A DNA stretch of 6,604 nucleotides. Source: an uncultured Bacteroidales bacterium (GTDB lineage: Bacteria; Bacteroidota; Bacteroidia; Bacteroidales; Paludibacteraceae). Shown piece by piece: positions 1 through 6,551 of this stretch; within the stretch, counting starts at the first letter, position 1, and the number at the start of each line of letters is the position of its first letter. The notes under the pieces are model-generated. The model ran no database searches and was not told the DNA's origin. It saw only the letters and a program-made list of their open reading frames with translations. The stretch is taken from the NCBI GenBank assembly GCA_937886455.1, contig CALGCU010000284.1, positions 1 through 6,604 on the forward strand, given 5' to 3'. The position numbers and the translations under genes were made by a program.

Positions 1-16
1 AAACAAAAAAAAAGAA

Positions 17-1942
17 ATGGATAAAAACACAGTCATTGGGTTCACACTCATTGCAATCATCCTCATTGGATTTGGATACCTAAACCGCCCATCACAAGAG
101 GAAATCGAACAACGAAAAAGATACAACGACTCTATTGCTGCTGTACAAGCTGCTGAAGAGGCAAAAATCATTGCTGCCGAAGAAGCACACAACCAAGCAC
201 TTCTACTGCAACAAACAGCACAAGACACCACCAACAGACAACAACAAATACAAAATGTATTTGGAACATTCGCACCTGCGGCTATTGGTAACGACACAAC
301 TTGGACCATTGAAACACAATTGCTCAAACTAAAACTGGCCAGCAAAGGTGGAAGTATCAGAGAAGTAGAACTTAAAAACTACAAAACACACGATTCGCTA
401 CCACTCATACTTTTTAACGAAGAAAGCAACCATTTCGGCTTTACCATCATAACCAACAACAATAGAGTACTCAACACTGAAGACCTCTATTTCACACCGG
501 TAAATACACCCATCACCGACGCAGAAGGAAACACCACATTCACACTCCGACTGCTCACAGACACAACTGCTTACACAGACTTTATCTACACTATACCTGC
601 CAACAACTACATGATTAGCATGGACATACAACCAAGCAACATGAACATAGTCATGCCGGCGGGAACCAACTATCTTGAGATGTACTGGAACACCAGAATC
701 AAACAACAAGAACGAGGACGCAAGTTTGAAGAAAGATACTCTATGTTGCAATACAAGTTCTTGGGAGACGACATCGAGAACCTAAGTGAAGCAAAAAATG
801 ACCAGAAAATGCTCGGAGGAAAAGTACAATGGATAGCATTCAAAGACCAATTCTTCAGCAGCGTACTCATCAATAACCAAGGATTTACATCCACTGTGGT
901 TGAGAGCAACATAGAAAAGACCAACAGCCCATACCTCAAAACATGCAAGGCTGAAATGACCATACCTTTCGACCCATACGGAAAAGAAACCACATCATTC
1001 CAATGGTATCTCGGACCAAACCACTACAAGACTCTGGCTGCATACGACAAAGGGGTAGAAAAAGACCAACGACTACAACTCAACAAACTCGTACCGCTCG
1101 GATGGAAACTGTGGGGATGGATCAACAGAATAGCAGTCATACCAATGTTTGACTTCTTCAGCAAATACATATCTAACTTTGGTATCATCATTCTGTTAAT
1201 GACTATAGTAATAAAATTGTTACTATTCCCACTCACATATAAGTCATACATGTCATCCGCCAAAATGAGAGTACTCAAACCGGAGATTGACGAAATCAAC
1301 GCACGAATACCGGCAGAAAAAGCAATGGAACGCCAACAAGCCACCATGCAACTCTACCAAAAAGTTGGAGTCAGCCCAATGAGCGGATGCCTACCTATGC
1401 TACTGCAAATGCCAATACTATTGGCTATGTTCAGTTTCTTCCCGGCATCTATTGAATTAAGACAACAAAGTTTCTTGTGGGCAGACGACCTATCAAGCTA
1501 CGATGCAATCATCAGTTGGGATGCACACATACCACTCATCAGCACATTCTTTGGAAACCACATTAGCTTGTTCTGCTTGCTCATGACCATCACGAATATC
1601 ATCTACACAAAAATCAACATGGCATCAACAGCAGGATCAGAACAAATGCCGGGAATGAAATGGATGATGTACCTCATGCCGCTCATGTTCCTCTTCATAT
1701 TCAATAACTATGCTGCAGGACTAAGCTATTACTATTTCGTATCACTGTTAATCACAATACTACAAACATACACGTTCCGTTGGATTATCAACGACGAAAA
1801 AGTAAGAGCAAAACTACACGAAAAAAGAAAAAATAGCGACAAGAAACCAAAGAAAAGCGGATTCGCTGCACGACTCGAAAAAATGCAACGTGAACAATTG
1901 GCTTATCAAAGAGAACAACTAAAAAAACAACAAAGAAAATAA
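17..1942 (+). CDS. yidC: Membrane protein insertase YidC (Oxa1/YidC/Alb3 family)
   Basis: YidC inserts and folds inner-membrane proteins, alone or with the Sec translocon. The 641-residue product has the full domain order of a Gram-negative YidC. An N-terminal membrane anchor (about residues 5-21) is followed by a Q/A/E-rich, probably helical linker (27-80) and a periplasmic beta domain (about 85-340). The conserved insertase core spans about 365-590. Core landmarks are the TM2 segment ending in FPLTYKSYMSSAKMR (404-418), a charged cytoplasmic hairpin (419-450) and the family signature GVSPMSGCLPMLLQMPI (451-467). Further TM segments lie near 510-530, 549-565 and 568-588. Lys400 sits where E. 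coli has the groove Arg366. The very basic C-terminal tail (595-641, KKPKKS, QLKKQQRK) suggests ribosome binding. The start is the first ATG, after an A-rich stretch with no Shine-Dalgarno. Only 16 bases of upstream DNA are visible, so its promoter is not seen. Intact and identified with high confidence. Confidence 0.97.
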   Translation: MDKNTVIGFTLIAIILIGFGYLNRPSQEEIEQRKRYNDSIAAVQAAEEAKIIAAEEAHNQALLLQQTAQDTTNRQQQIQNVFGTFAPAAIGNDTTWTIETQLLKLKLASKGGSIREVELKNYKTHDSLPLILFNEESNHFGFTIITNNNRVLNTEDLYFTPVNTPITDAEGNTTFTLRLLTDTTAYTDFIYTIPANNYMISMDIQPSNMNIVMPAGTNYLEMYWNTRIKQQERGRKFEERYSMLQYKFLGDDIENLSEAKNDQKMLGGKVQWIAFKDQFFSSVLINNQGFTSTVVESNIEKTNSPYLKTCKAEMTIPFDPYGKETTSFQWYLGPNHYKTLAAYDKGVEKDQRLQLNKLVPLGWKLWGWINRIAVIPMFDFFSKYISNFGIIILLMTIVIKLLLFPLTYKSYMSSAKMRVLKPEIDEINARIPAEKAMERQQATMQLYQKVGVSPMSGCLPMLLQMPILLAMFSFFPASIELRQQSFLWADDLSSYDAIISWDAHIPLISTFFGNHISLFCLLMTITNIIYTKINMASTAGSEQMPGMKWMMYLMPLMFLFIFNNYAAGLSYYYFVSLLITILQTYTFRWIINDEKVRAKLHEKRKNSDKKPKKSGFAARLEKMQREQLAYQREQLKKQQRK

Positions 1943-1946
1943 ACTC

Positions 1947-2960
1947 ATGAAAAAGTCCCTATATACATGGACAGTCATAGGAATAGTATTGCTGTTTGGT
2001 GCGTGCACCAAACAGCAACGCTTTACAGACATTGACCAACACACCCATACACAAGAAATCAACATACATAGATTTGACCTACAACTGGCCAATCTTGACA
2101 CAAATAAACTACAACAAGAAGTCATAAAACTCTATCAAGACTACCCCGACTTCATGCCACTCTTTGTAGAAGACCTTCTGGAAATACCGGCACAAGACAC
2201 AACAACCACAATCACACTGCTACACAATTTCCTCACCGACTCACTCTACAGAACAGTCAACCAGAAAGTAGTAGAAACATTCAACGACATCACACCAATA
2301 AAAAACAAAATAGAAAAAGCATACGCAAGACTACATTACTTCTACCCGGAAATACAAATACCGGAACTATATCTCTTCATCTCTGGATTCAACAGACAAG
2401 TAATGTTCAACAACCAAATACTCGCCATGGGAACAGACATGTACTTGGGAAGCGACTACCCACTATACGAGGAAGTTACCTACACCTACATGCACCAATC
2501 CATGCGACCTGAATGTCTGCCATTAGACATCATGTCAGTCATACTGTTTCGCAACATTCGACAACAAAACACAAACCCGACACTACTTGACGAAATGCTA
2601 TATAGGGGGAAAATCATCTACCTACTCTCTATTCTGTTCCAAGAAGAAGCACCCGAAGAAATTATCGGATACACAAAACAACAATGGGAATGGTGTACAC
2701 ACTTCGAACGTAGAATATGGGCTACCATACTTGACACAAAACACCTATTCTCCACCGACAATATGACCATTTCAAAATACATCAACGACGCACCTTTCAC
2801 ATCAACAGTATCACAAGACTCACCCGGAAGATTAGGAACATGGACTGGATGGCGAATCATTGAAAGCTATATGAACAACAACCCTGAAGTCACCATGCAA
2901 GAACTCATCAACCAACAAGATGCACAGATGATACTCGCAAAATCAAACTACAAACCATAA
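1947..2960 (+). CDS. gldB: GldB-family lipoprotein (gliding-motility GldB-related)
   Basis: This 337-residue protein has a lipoprotein signal: KK at 2-3, a hydrophobic stretch (about 8-18) and a lipobox-like LFGAC with Cys20 as the likely lipidated residue. Phe at -3 is unusual but tolerated in Bacteroidota. No acidic export signal follows Cys20, so a periplasm-facing location is inferred. Family-like segments, matched from memory, are HRFDLQL (41-47), YPDFMPLF (66-73), ISGFNRQ (145-151), MGTDMYLGSDYPLY (161-174), LLDEMLYRGKIIYLL (213-227), GYTKQQWEWC (241-250) and the C-terminal SPGRLGTWTGWRI (292-304) and SNYKP (333-337). GldB is needed for gliding in Flavobacterium, but relatives occur in non-gliding Bacteroidales where the role is unknown. 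I see no HExxH motif, so peptidase activity is not supported. The start lies 4 bases after the yidC stop, implying co-transcription and translational coupling. The family call is good; the function is uncertain. Confidence 0.85.
   Translation: MKKSLYTWTVIGIVLLFGACTKQQRFTDIDQHTHTQEINIHRFDLQLANLDTNKLQQEVIKLYQDYPDFMPLFVEDLLEIPAQDTTTTITLLHNFLTDSLYRTVNQKVVETFNDITPIKNKIEKAYARLHYFYPEIQIPELYLFISGFNRQVMFNNQILAMGTDMYLGSDYPLYEEVTYTYMHQSMRPECLPLDIMSVILFRNIRQQNTNPTLLDEMLYRGKIIYLLSILFQEEAPEEIIGYTKQQWEWCTHFERRIWATILDTKHLFSTDNMTISKYINDAPFTSTVSQDSPGRLGTWTGWRIIESYMNNNPEVTMQELINQQDAQMILAKSNYKP
1989..2018. repeat. Perfect 14-bp inverted repeat inside the gldB signal-peptide codons
   Basis: The arms TTGCTGTTTGGTGC (1989-2002) and GCACCAAACAGCAA (2005-2018) are exact reverse complements separated by GT. 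In RNA this would form about 12-13 bp closed by a small loop. The repeat is in phase with the codons for residues 15-24, which surround lipobox Cys20. Left-arm codons TTG, CTG, TTT and GGT are the reverse complements of CAA, CAG, AAA and ACC on the right. The bases after it (CGCTTTACAG) are not a T-tract, so it does not look like a rho-independent terminator. A role in mRNA stability, in attenuating gldB relative to yidC, or none at all is possible. Confidence 0.85.
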
Positions 2961-2986
2961 CTATACACCAAACTAACATACAATAC

Positions 2987-3030
2987 AAATCGTCTTGAGG
3001 ACCACGTGTCACAAGACGATTTTATTTTTA
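2987..3030 (+). terminator. Rho-independent terminator of yidC-gldB
   Basis: A perfect 11-bp stem (AAATCGTCTTG at 2987-2997 with CAAGACGATTT at 3012-3022) encloses a 14-base loop. The loop can pair further as GAC/GTC. The T-rich run TTTATTTTT follows directly. It begins 26 bases after the gldB stop and separates the yidC-gldB unit from the uronate genes. The opposite strand lacks an equally good T-tract and no gene converges on it, so it probably acts in one direction. Confidence 0.93.
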
Positions 3031-3166
3031 AGGGAATTTCTATAAAACCCTTAACTCTGGACACCCGATAATTTGCCACAAGATAGGTTGCAGATTCAAA
3101 GCCTACCATTTTATCACTAAAAGAGCGACAAGGAGAAATAAATTTCACAGAAATTACGCTAAACTA
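3031..3166. other. Intergenic DNA with no recognised gene, between terminator and promoter
   Basis: This is the part of the 367-base spacer (2961-3327) that lies between the gldB terminator and the uxaC promoter. I see no convincing reading frame on either strand. The longest minus-strand frame would start with GTG, lacks a recognisable upstream signal and runs backwards through the terminator. A 7-bp inverted repeat (TTAAGGG at 3028-3034, CCCTTAA at 3048-3054) abuts the terminator, and a weaker TAGG/CCTA pairing lies at 3084-3105. It could hold an upstream regulator site, but nothing specific is recognised. Confidence 0.6.
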
Positions 3167-3197
3167 TTTGTATTCTCCGAATTTATCCGTATCTTCG
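3167..3197 (+). promoter_or_regulatory. Bacteroidota-type promoter for uxaC-kdgK-eda
   Basis: TTTG at 3167-3170 is followed after exactly 19 bases by TATCTTCG at 3190-3197. This matches the known Bacteroides primary-sigma consensus, TTTG-N19-21-TAnnTTTG, with one deviation (C for T in the -7 box). Transcription should begin near 3203-3206, an inference from usual spacing, giving a leader of about 120 bases before uxaC. It is the only good match seen in a non-coding part of the window, and it sits where a promoter is required, between a strong terminator and the first uronate gene. Confidence 0.75.
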
Positions 3198-3208
3198 TGG
3201 GCGCACAC

Positions 3209-3229
3209 GGCTTAACACAAACAAAAGCC
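3209..3229 (+). promoter_or_regulatory. Small hairpin near the 5' end of the uxaC leader
   Basis: GGCTT (3209-3213) pairs with AAGCC (3225-3229) across an 11-base A-rich loop. If transcription starts near 3203-3206, this short stem would sit almost at the 5' end of the mRNA, a place where hairpins often protect transcripts from decay. The stem is only 5 bp, so it may be chance. No T-tract follows. Confidence 0.35.
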
Positions 3230-3259
3230 AACTAACAGGAAAACAACAACATAAAACTA

Positions 3260-3285
3260 AACGAGTAACTCTCTTGTAACTCGTT
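3260..3285. promoter_or_regulatory. Inverted repeat in the uxaC leader: hairpin or candidate operator
   Basis: AACGAGT (3260-3266) and ACTCGTT (3279-3285) are exact reverse complements. Inside them, after an A-A mismatch, AC (3268-3269) pairs with GT (3276-3277), leaving the loop TCTCTT. As RNA this is a modest hairpin about 40 bases before the uxaC start. As DNA it is a 26-bp dyad downstream of the promoter, a position where a repressor could block transcription. GTAACTC also occurs twice as a direct repeat within it. I cannot tell hairpin from operator by eye, and I do not recognise it as a known regulator's site. Confidence 0.5.
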
Positions 3286-3327
3286 ATGAGAAGTGATGAT
3301 TAAATAAACTCAATAAAAAGATAAGTT

Positions 3328-4737
3328 ATGAAGAATTTTATGGACGAAAACTTCCTGCTGAAAAACGAAACAGCACAGAAGTTGTATCATGAACACGCAA
3401 AAAAAATGCCTATCATTGACTACCATTGTCACCTCATCCCTAAAATGGTAGCTGATGACTATCGTTTCTCTTCTCTTACAGAAATATGGTTAGGAGGAGA
3501 CCACTACAAATGGAGAGCTATGCGCTCGAATGGTATTGACGAACGCTACTGCACAGGAAAAGACACCACCGATTGGGAAAAATTTGAAAAATGGGCAGAA
3601 ACAGTGCCATACACATTCCGTAATCCATTATACCATTGGACACACCTTGAATTGAAAACTGCATTCGGCATTGACAAAATTCTTAATCCAAAAACAGCAA
3701 GAGAAATCTTTGATGAATGTAACGATAAACTACAAAACGATCCAAACTATACTGCAAGAGGATTCATGCGCCGTTATAATGTAGAATGCGTTTGTACTAC
3801 CGATGATCCTATTGACTCATTAGAACACCACATTAAAACAAGAGAAAGTGGCTTTGAAATCAAAATGTTGCCTACATGGAGACCTGACAAAGCTATGGCT
3901 GTAGAAGTACCGGAAAACTTCCGTGCTTACATTGAAAAACTCGCTGAAGTATCTGGTGTAAATATATCTTCTTTTAAAGATGTGATTGACGCACTCAGAG
4001 TACGTCACAAATTCTTTGAAGAACAAGGATGTAAACTCTCTGATCACGGAATTGAAGAATTCTATGCGGAAGACTACACCGAAGCAGAAATTGAAAATAT
4101 CTTCAACAAAGTATACGGAGGACAACAACTCACACAAGAAGAAATATTGAAATACAAATCTGCCATGATGATTGAATTTGCCATCATGGATTGGGAAACT
4201 AACTGGACACAACAATTCCACTATGGTGCTATCAGAGACAACAACTCAAAAATGTTTAAACTCTTAGGACCAGACACTGGATTTGACTCTATTGGTGAAT
4301 TTACCACTGCTAAAAAGATGTCTAAATTCTTAGACAAACTGAACGCACAAGGCAAATTGGCAAAAACCATCTTATACAACTTGAACCCATGCGCTAATGA
4401 AGTTATCGCCACTATGCTTGGCAACTTCCAAGACGGAAGCGTACCAGGAAAGATTCAATTCGGTTCTGGATGGTGGTTCCTCGACCAAAAAGATGGTATG
4501 GAAAAACAAATGAACGCACTCTCTGTATTAGGCCTACTCAGTCGTTTTGTAGGTATGCTCACTGACAGCCGTTCATTCCTCAGTTATCCACGTCATGAAT
4601 ACTTCCGCAGAACACTCTGCAACCTCGTAGGTACTGATGTAGAAAACGGAGAAATACCATACTCTGAAATCGAACGAGTAAACCAAATGATTGAAGATAT
4701 TTGCTACAACAATGCAAAGAACTTCTTCCAATTTTAA
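3328..4737 (+). CDS. uxaC: Uronate isomerase (glucuronate/galacturonate isomerase)
   Basis: UxaC (EC 5.3.1.12) interconverts D-glucuronate with D-fructuronate and D-galacturonate with D-tagaturonate, the first cytoplasmic step of hexuronate breakdown. The 469 residues match the usual family length. The protein shows amidohydrolase-fold signatures: PIIDYHCHLIPK (28-39) with the metal-binding HxH pair His33 and His35, WLGGDHYKWRAMRSNG (54-69), FRNPLYHWTHLELKTAFGI (97-115), CTTDDP (156-161), QFHYGAIRDNN (296-306), GWWFLDQKDG (381-390) and LTDSRSFLSYPRHEYFRR (411-428). ATG at 3328 is preferred over Met5 (3340) because the MKNFMDENFL opening resembles Bacteroidota homologues. No Shine-Dalgarno is visible. 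It leads an operon with kdgK 30 bases downstream, driven by the promoter at 3167-3197. Intact. Confidence 0.97.
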   Translation: MKNFMDENFLLKNETAQKLYHEHAKKMPIIDYHCHLIPKMVADDYRFSSLTEIWLGGDHYKWRAMRSNGIDERYCTGKDTTDWEKFEKWAETVPYTFRNPLYHWTHLELKTAFGIDKILNPKTAREIFDECNDKLQNDPNYTARGFMRRYNVECVCTTDDPIDSLEHHIKTRESGFEIKMLPTWRPDKAMAVEVPENFRAYIEKLAEVSGVNISSFKDVIDALRVRHKFFEEQGCKLSDHGIEEFYAEDYTEAEIENIFNKVYGGQQLTQEEILKYKSAMMIEFAIMDWETNWTQQFHYGAIRDNNSKMFKLLGPDTGFDSIGEFTTAKKMSKFLDKLNAQGKLAKTILYNLNPCANEVIATMLGNFQDGSVPGKIQFGSGWWFLDQKDGMEKQMNALSVLGLLSRFVGMLTDSRSFLSYPRHEYFRRTLCNLVGTDVENGEIPYSEIERVNQMIEDICYNNAKNFFQF

Positions 4738-4767
4738 TTATAAAACAACTTATTAATATAAAAAACG

Positions 4768-5790
4768 ATGGCAAAAATTGTAACATTAGGCGAAATCATG
4801 CTTCGCCTTTCACCAAACGGAAACGACCGTTTTATTCAATCTGAATCACTCCGTATCATACCCGGAGGGGGCGAAGCTAATGTAGCCGTATCATGTGCTA
4901 ACTATGGACACGACGCTTATTTTGTAAGTAAATTGCCTAAACATGACATTGGTCAAATTGCAGTGAATGCATTGCGCAGATATGGGGTGAACACTGACTT
5001 CATTGCTCGTGGTGGTGAACGCGTTGGACTATATTACTGCGAAACCGGTGCTTCTATGCGCCCTTCTAAAGTAATCTACGACAGAGCACACTCAGCTATC
5101 GCAGAAGCTAATCCTGAAGACTTTGACTTTGATGCTATCATGGAAGGTGCACAATGGTTTCACTGGTCAGGTATCACTCCTGCAATCTCAGACAAAGCTG
5201 CAGAACTTACTAAATTAGCTTGCGAAGCAGCTAAACGTCACGGAGTGACAGTGTCTGTTGACTTGAACTTCCGCAAAAAACTTTGGACTAGTGAAAAAGC
5301 TATTTCTATCATGCGCCCACTCATGCAATATGTAGACGTATGTATAGGTAATGAGGAAGATGCTGAATTATGCCTTGGCTTCAAACCGGATGCAGATGTA
5401 GAAGGTGGCGAAACTAACGCTGAAGGATACAAAGGTATCTTTGAACAAATGATGAAAGAATTCGGATTCAAATATGTAGTATCAACACTTCGTGAAAGCT
5501 ATAGCGCTACTTTCAACGGATGGAAAGCTATGATTTATGATGGTAAAGAATTCTATCAATCAAAACGCTACGAAATCAATCCTATCATTGACCGTGTTGG
5601 TGGTGGAGACTCATTCTCCGGTGGATTGATTCACGGCTTACTCACTAAAGCTACACAAGGAGAAGCATTGGAATTTGCAGTAGCTGCTTCAGCACTCAAA
5701 CACACTATTAACGGTGACTTCAACCTTGTATCTGTAGAAGAAGTAGAATCATTAGCCGGTGGAAATGCCAACGGTCGTGTACAACGTTAA
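4768..5790 (+). CDS. kdgK: 2-dehydro-3-deoxygluconokinase (KDG kinase, PfkB family)
   Basis: KdgK (EC 2.7.1.45) uses ATP to phosphorylate 2-keto-3-deoxygluconate to KDPG, the substrate of the next gene's product. The 340-residue protein has the PfkB/ribokinase fold signatures. These are the opening KIVTLGEIMLRLSP (3-16), the substrate-binding PGGGEANVAVSCANYG (32-47), VSVDLNFRKKLW (162-173), IGNEEDAE (193-200) and the C-terminal DRVGGGDSFSGGLIHG (275-290). In the last motif Asp281 is the expected catalytic base. The motif reads GGGD rather than the commoner GAGD, a mild substitution seen in relatives. Specificity for KDG rather than another sugar rests on overall similarity and on lying between uxaC and eda. 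The start is the ATG after an A/T-rich, Shine-Dalgarno-less 30-base gap. Alanine is often GCT here, unlike in gldB. Confidence 0.93.
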   Translation: MAKIVTLGEIMLRLSPNGNDRFIQSESLRIIPGGGEANVAVSCANYGHDAYFVSKLPKHDIGQIAVNALRRYGVNTDFIARGGERVGLYYCETGASMRPSKVIYDRAHSAIAEANPEDFDFDAIMEGAQWFHWSGITPAISDKAAELTKLACEAAKRHGVTVSVDLNFRKKLWTSEKAISIMRPLMQYVDVCIGNEEDAELCLGFKPDADVEGGETNAEGYKGIFEQMMKEFGFKYVVSTLRESYSATFNGWKAMIYDGKEFYQSKRYEINPIIDRVGGGDSFSGGLIHGLLTKATQGEALEFAVAASALKHTINGDFNLVSVEEVESLAGGNANGRVQR

Positions 5791-5802
5791 AACCAAAGCA
5801 CA

Positions 5803-6468
5803 ATGGCAAAATACAGCAAATTAGAAGTATTAGCAGCAATGAAAGAAACCGGTATGGTACCTGTATTCTATCATGCTGATGTAGAAATAGCAAAACAAGT
5901 GCTCAAAGCATGCTACGAAGGTGGTGTACGTGCATTTGAATTTACTAACCGCGGAGACTTTGCACAAGAAGTATTCGGAGAATTGGTCAAATACGCAAAC
6001 AAAGAACTACCGGGAATGATTCTTGGCATCGGTTCTATTGTTGACCCTGCCACTGCTGCATTATATCTGCAGTTGGGAGCCAACTTTGTAGTAGGACCTC
6101 TCTTCAACCCTGAAATTGCCCCTATATGTAACCGTCGATTAGTACCCTACTGCCCAGGATGTGGTACTGTATCCGAAGTAGGAAAGGCACAAGAGTTAGG
6201 TTGTGATCTTTGCAAAGTATTCCCGGGTGATGTACTCGGACCGGCATTTGTTAAAGGACTCAAAGCACCAATGCCATGGAGCCAATTGATGGTAACCGGT
6301 GGTGTAAAACCAACCAAAGAAAACTTAGAAGGTTGGTTTAAAGCAGGTGTAACATGTGTGGGTATGGGTAGCAATCTCTTCCCCAAAGAAGTCATCGCAG
6401 CCAAAGAATGGCACAAGATAACTGAACTTTGCGCTAATGCTTTAGCAATTGTAAAAGAAGTAAGATAA
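5803..6468 (+). CDS. eda: KDPG aldolase (2-dehydro-3-deoxy-phosphogluconate aldolase)
   Basis: Eda (EC 4.1.2.14) cleaves KDPG to pyruvate and glyceraldehyde 3-phosphate, ending the uronate branch in central metabolism. The 221 residues form a complete class I aldolase barrel. GGVRAFEFTNRG (40-51) carries the equivalents of E. coli Glu45 and Arg49 (here Glu46 and Arg50). GIGSIVDPATA (75-85) and GANFVVGPLFNPEI (92-105) follow. CKVFPGDVLG (137-146) carries Lys138, which aligns with the Schiff-base Lys133 of E. coli. VTGGVKPT (164-171) contributes the phosphate-binding loop. PYCPGCGTVSE (115-125) has two cysteines where E. coli reads PGISTVSE, a substitution I associate with Bacteroidota Eda. The gene starts 12 bases after the kdgK stop and ends just before a terminator, so it closes the three-gene transcript. 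Some homologues also act on 2-keto-4-hydroxyglutarate. Confidence 0.95.
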   Translation: MAKYSKLEVLAAMKETGMVPVFYHADVEIAKQVLKACYEGGVRAFEFTNRGDFAQEVFGELVKYANKELPGMILGIGSIVDPATAALYLQLGANFVVGPLFNPEIAPICNRRLVPYCPGCGTVSEVGKAQELGCDLCKVFPGDVLGPAFVKGLKAPMPWSQLMVTGGVKPTKENLEGWFKAGVTCVGMGSNLFPKEVIAAKEWHKITELCANALAIVKEVR

Positions 6469-6475
6469 TTAACCT

Positions 6476-6515
6476 AAGAGTTGGGGAAGTCATACTGCCC
6501 CACTCTTTATTTTTA
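6476..6515 (+). terminator. Rho-independent terminator after eda
   Basis: AAGAGTTGGGG (6476-6486) pairs with CCCCACTCTT (6498-6507) with a single bulged T. The stem continues inward as AGT/ACT across a single mismatch, with a CAT loop. The run TTATTTTTA (6507-6515) follows. It starts 7 bases after the eda stop and lies 36 bases before the next start codon. It therefore either separates the transporter gene from the operon or lets only part of the transcription pass. Confidence 0.9.
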
Positions 6516-6551
6516 TAAACCAGTCTATATCAGACACAAAAAAACAACGAA

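Noticed and set aside
135..332. Second + strand frame of 65 codons inside yidC
   Set aside because: It overlaps the intact yidC frame, and its low-complexity Lys/Thr-rich translation is explained by the A- and C-rich DNA.
3081..3110. tRNA T-arm-like stretch (GGTTGCAGATTCAAAGCC)
   Set aside because: There is no GGTTCRA core, the pairing is weak, and no acceptor, D or anticodon stems can be built around it.
2948..3148. Minus-strand open frame of 66 codons in the yidC-gldB/uxaC spacer
   Set aside because: It starts with GTG without a recognisable initiation context, runs through the gldB terminator hairpin into the end of gldB, and resembles no protein I know.
3286..3303. Tiny upstream reading frame (MRSDD, stop) before uxaC
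   Set aside because: Five codons with no initiation signal, in A/T-rich leader DNA where ATG-to-stop runs arise by chance. A second overlapping one (MIK) supports chance.
3820..4221. Minus-strand open frame of 133 codons inside uxaC
   Set aside because: It lies entirely within a well-conserved uxaC reading frame and its translation (Phe- and Val-rich) looks like antisense shadow.
5436..5443. TATCTTTG, a perfect -7 promoter box, inside kdgK
   Set aside because: No TTTG lies 19-21 bases upstream, and the bases encode conserved-looking kdgK sequence (GIFEQ).
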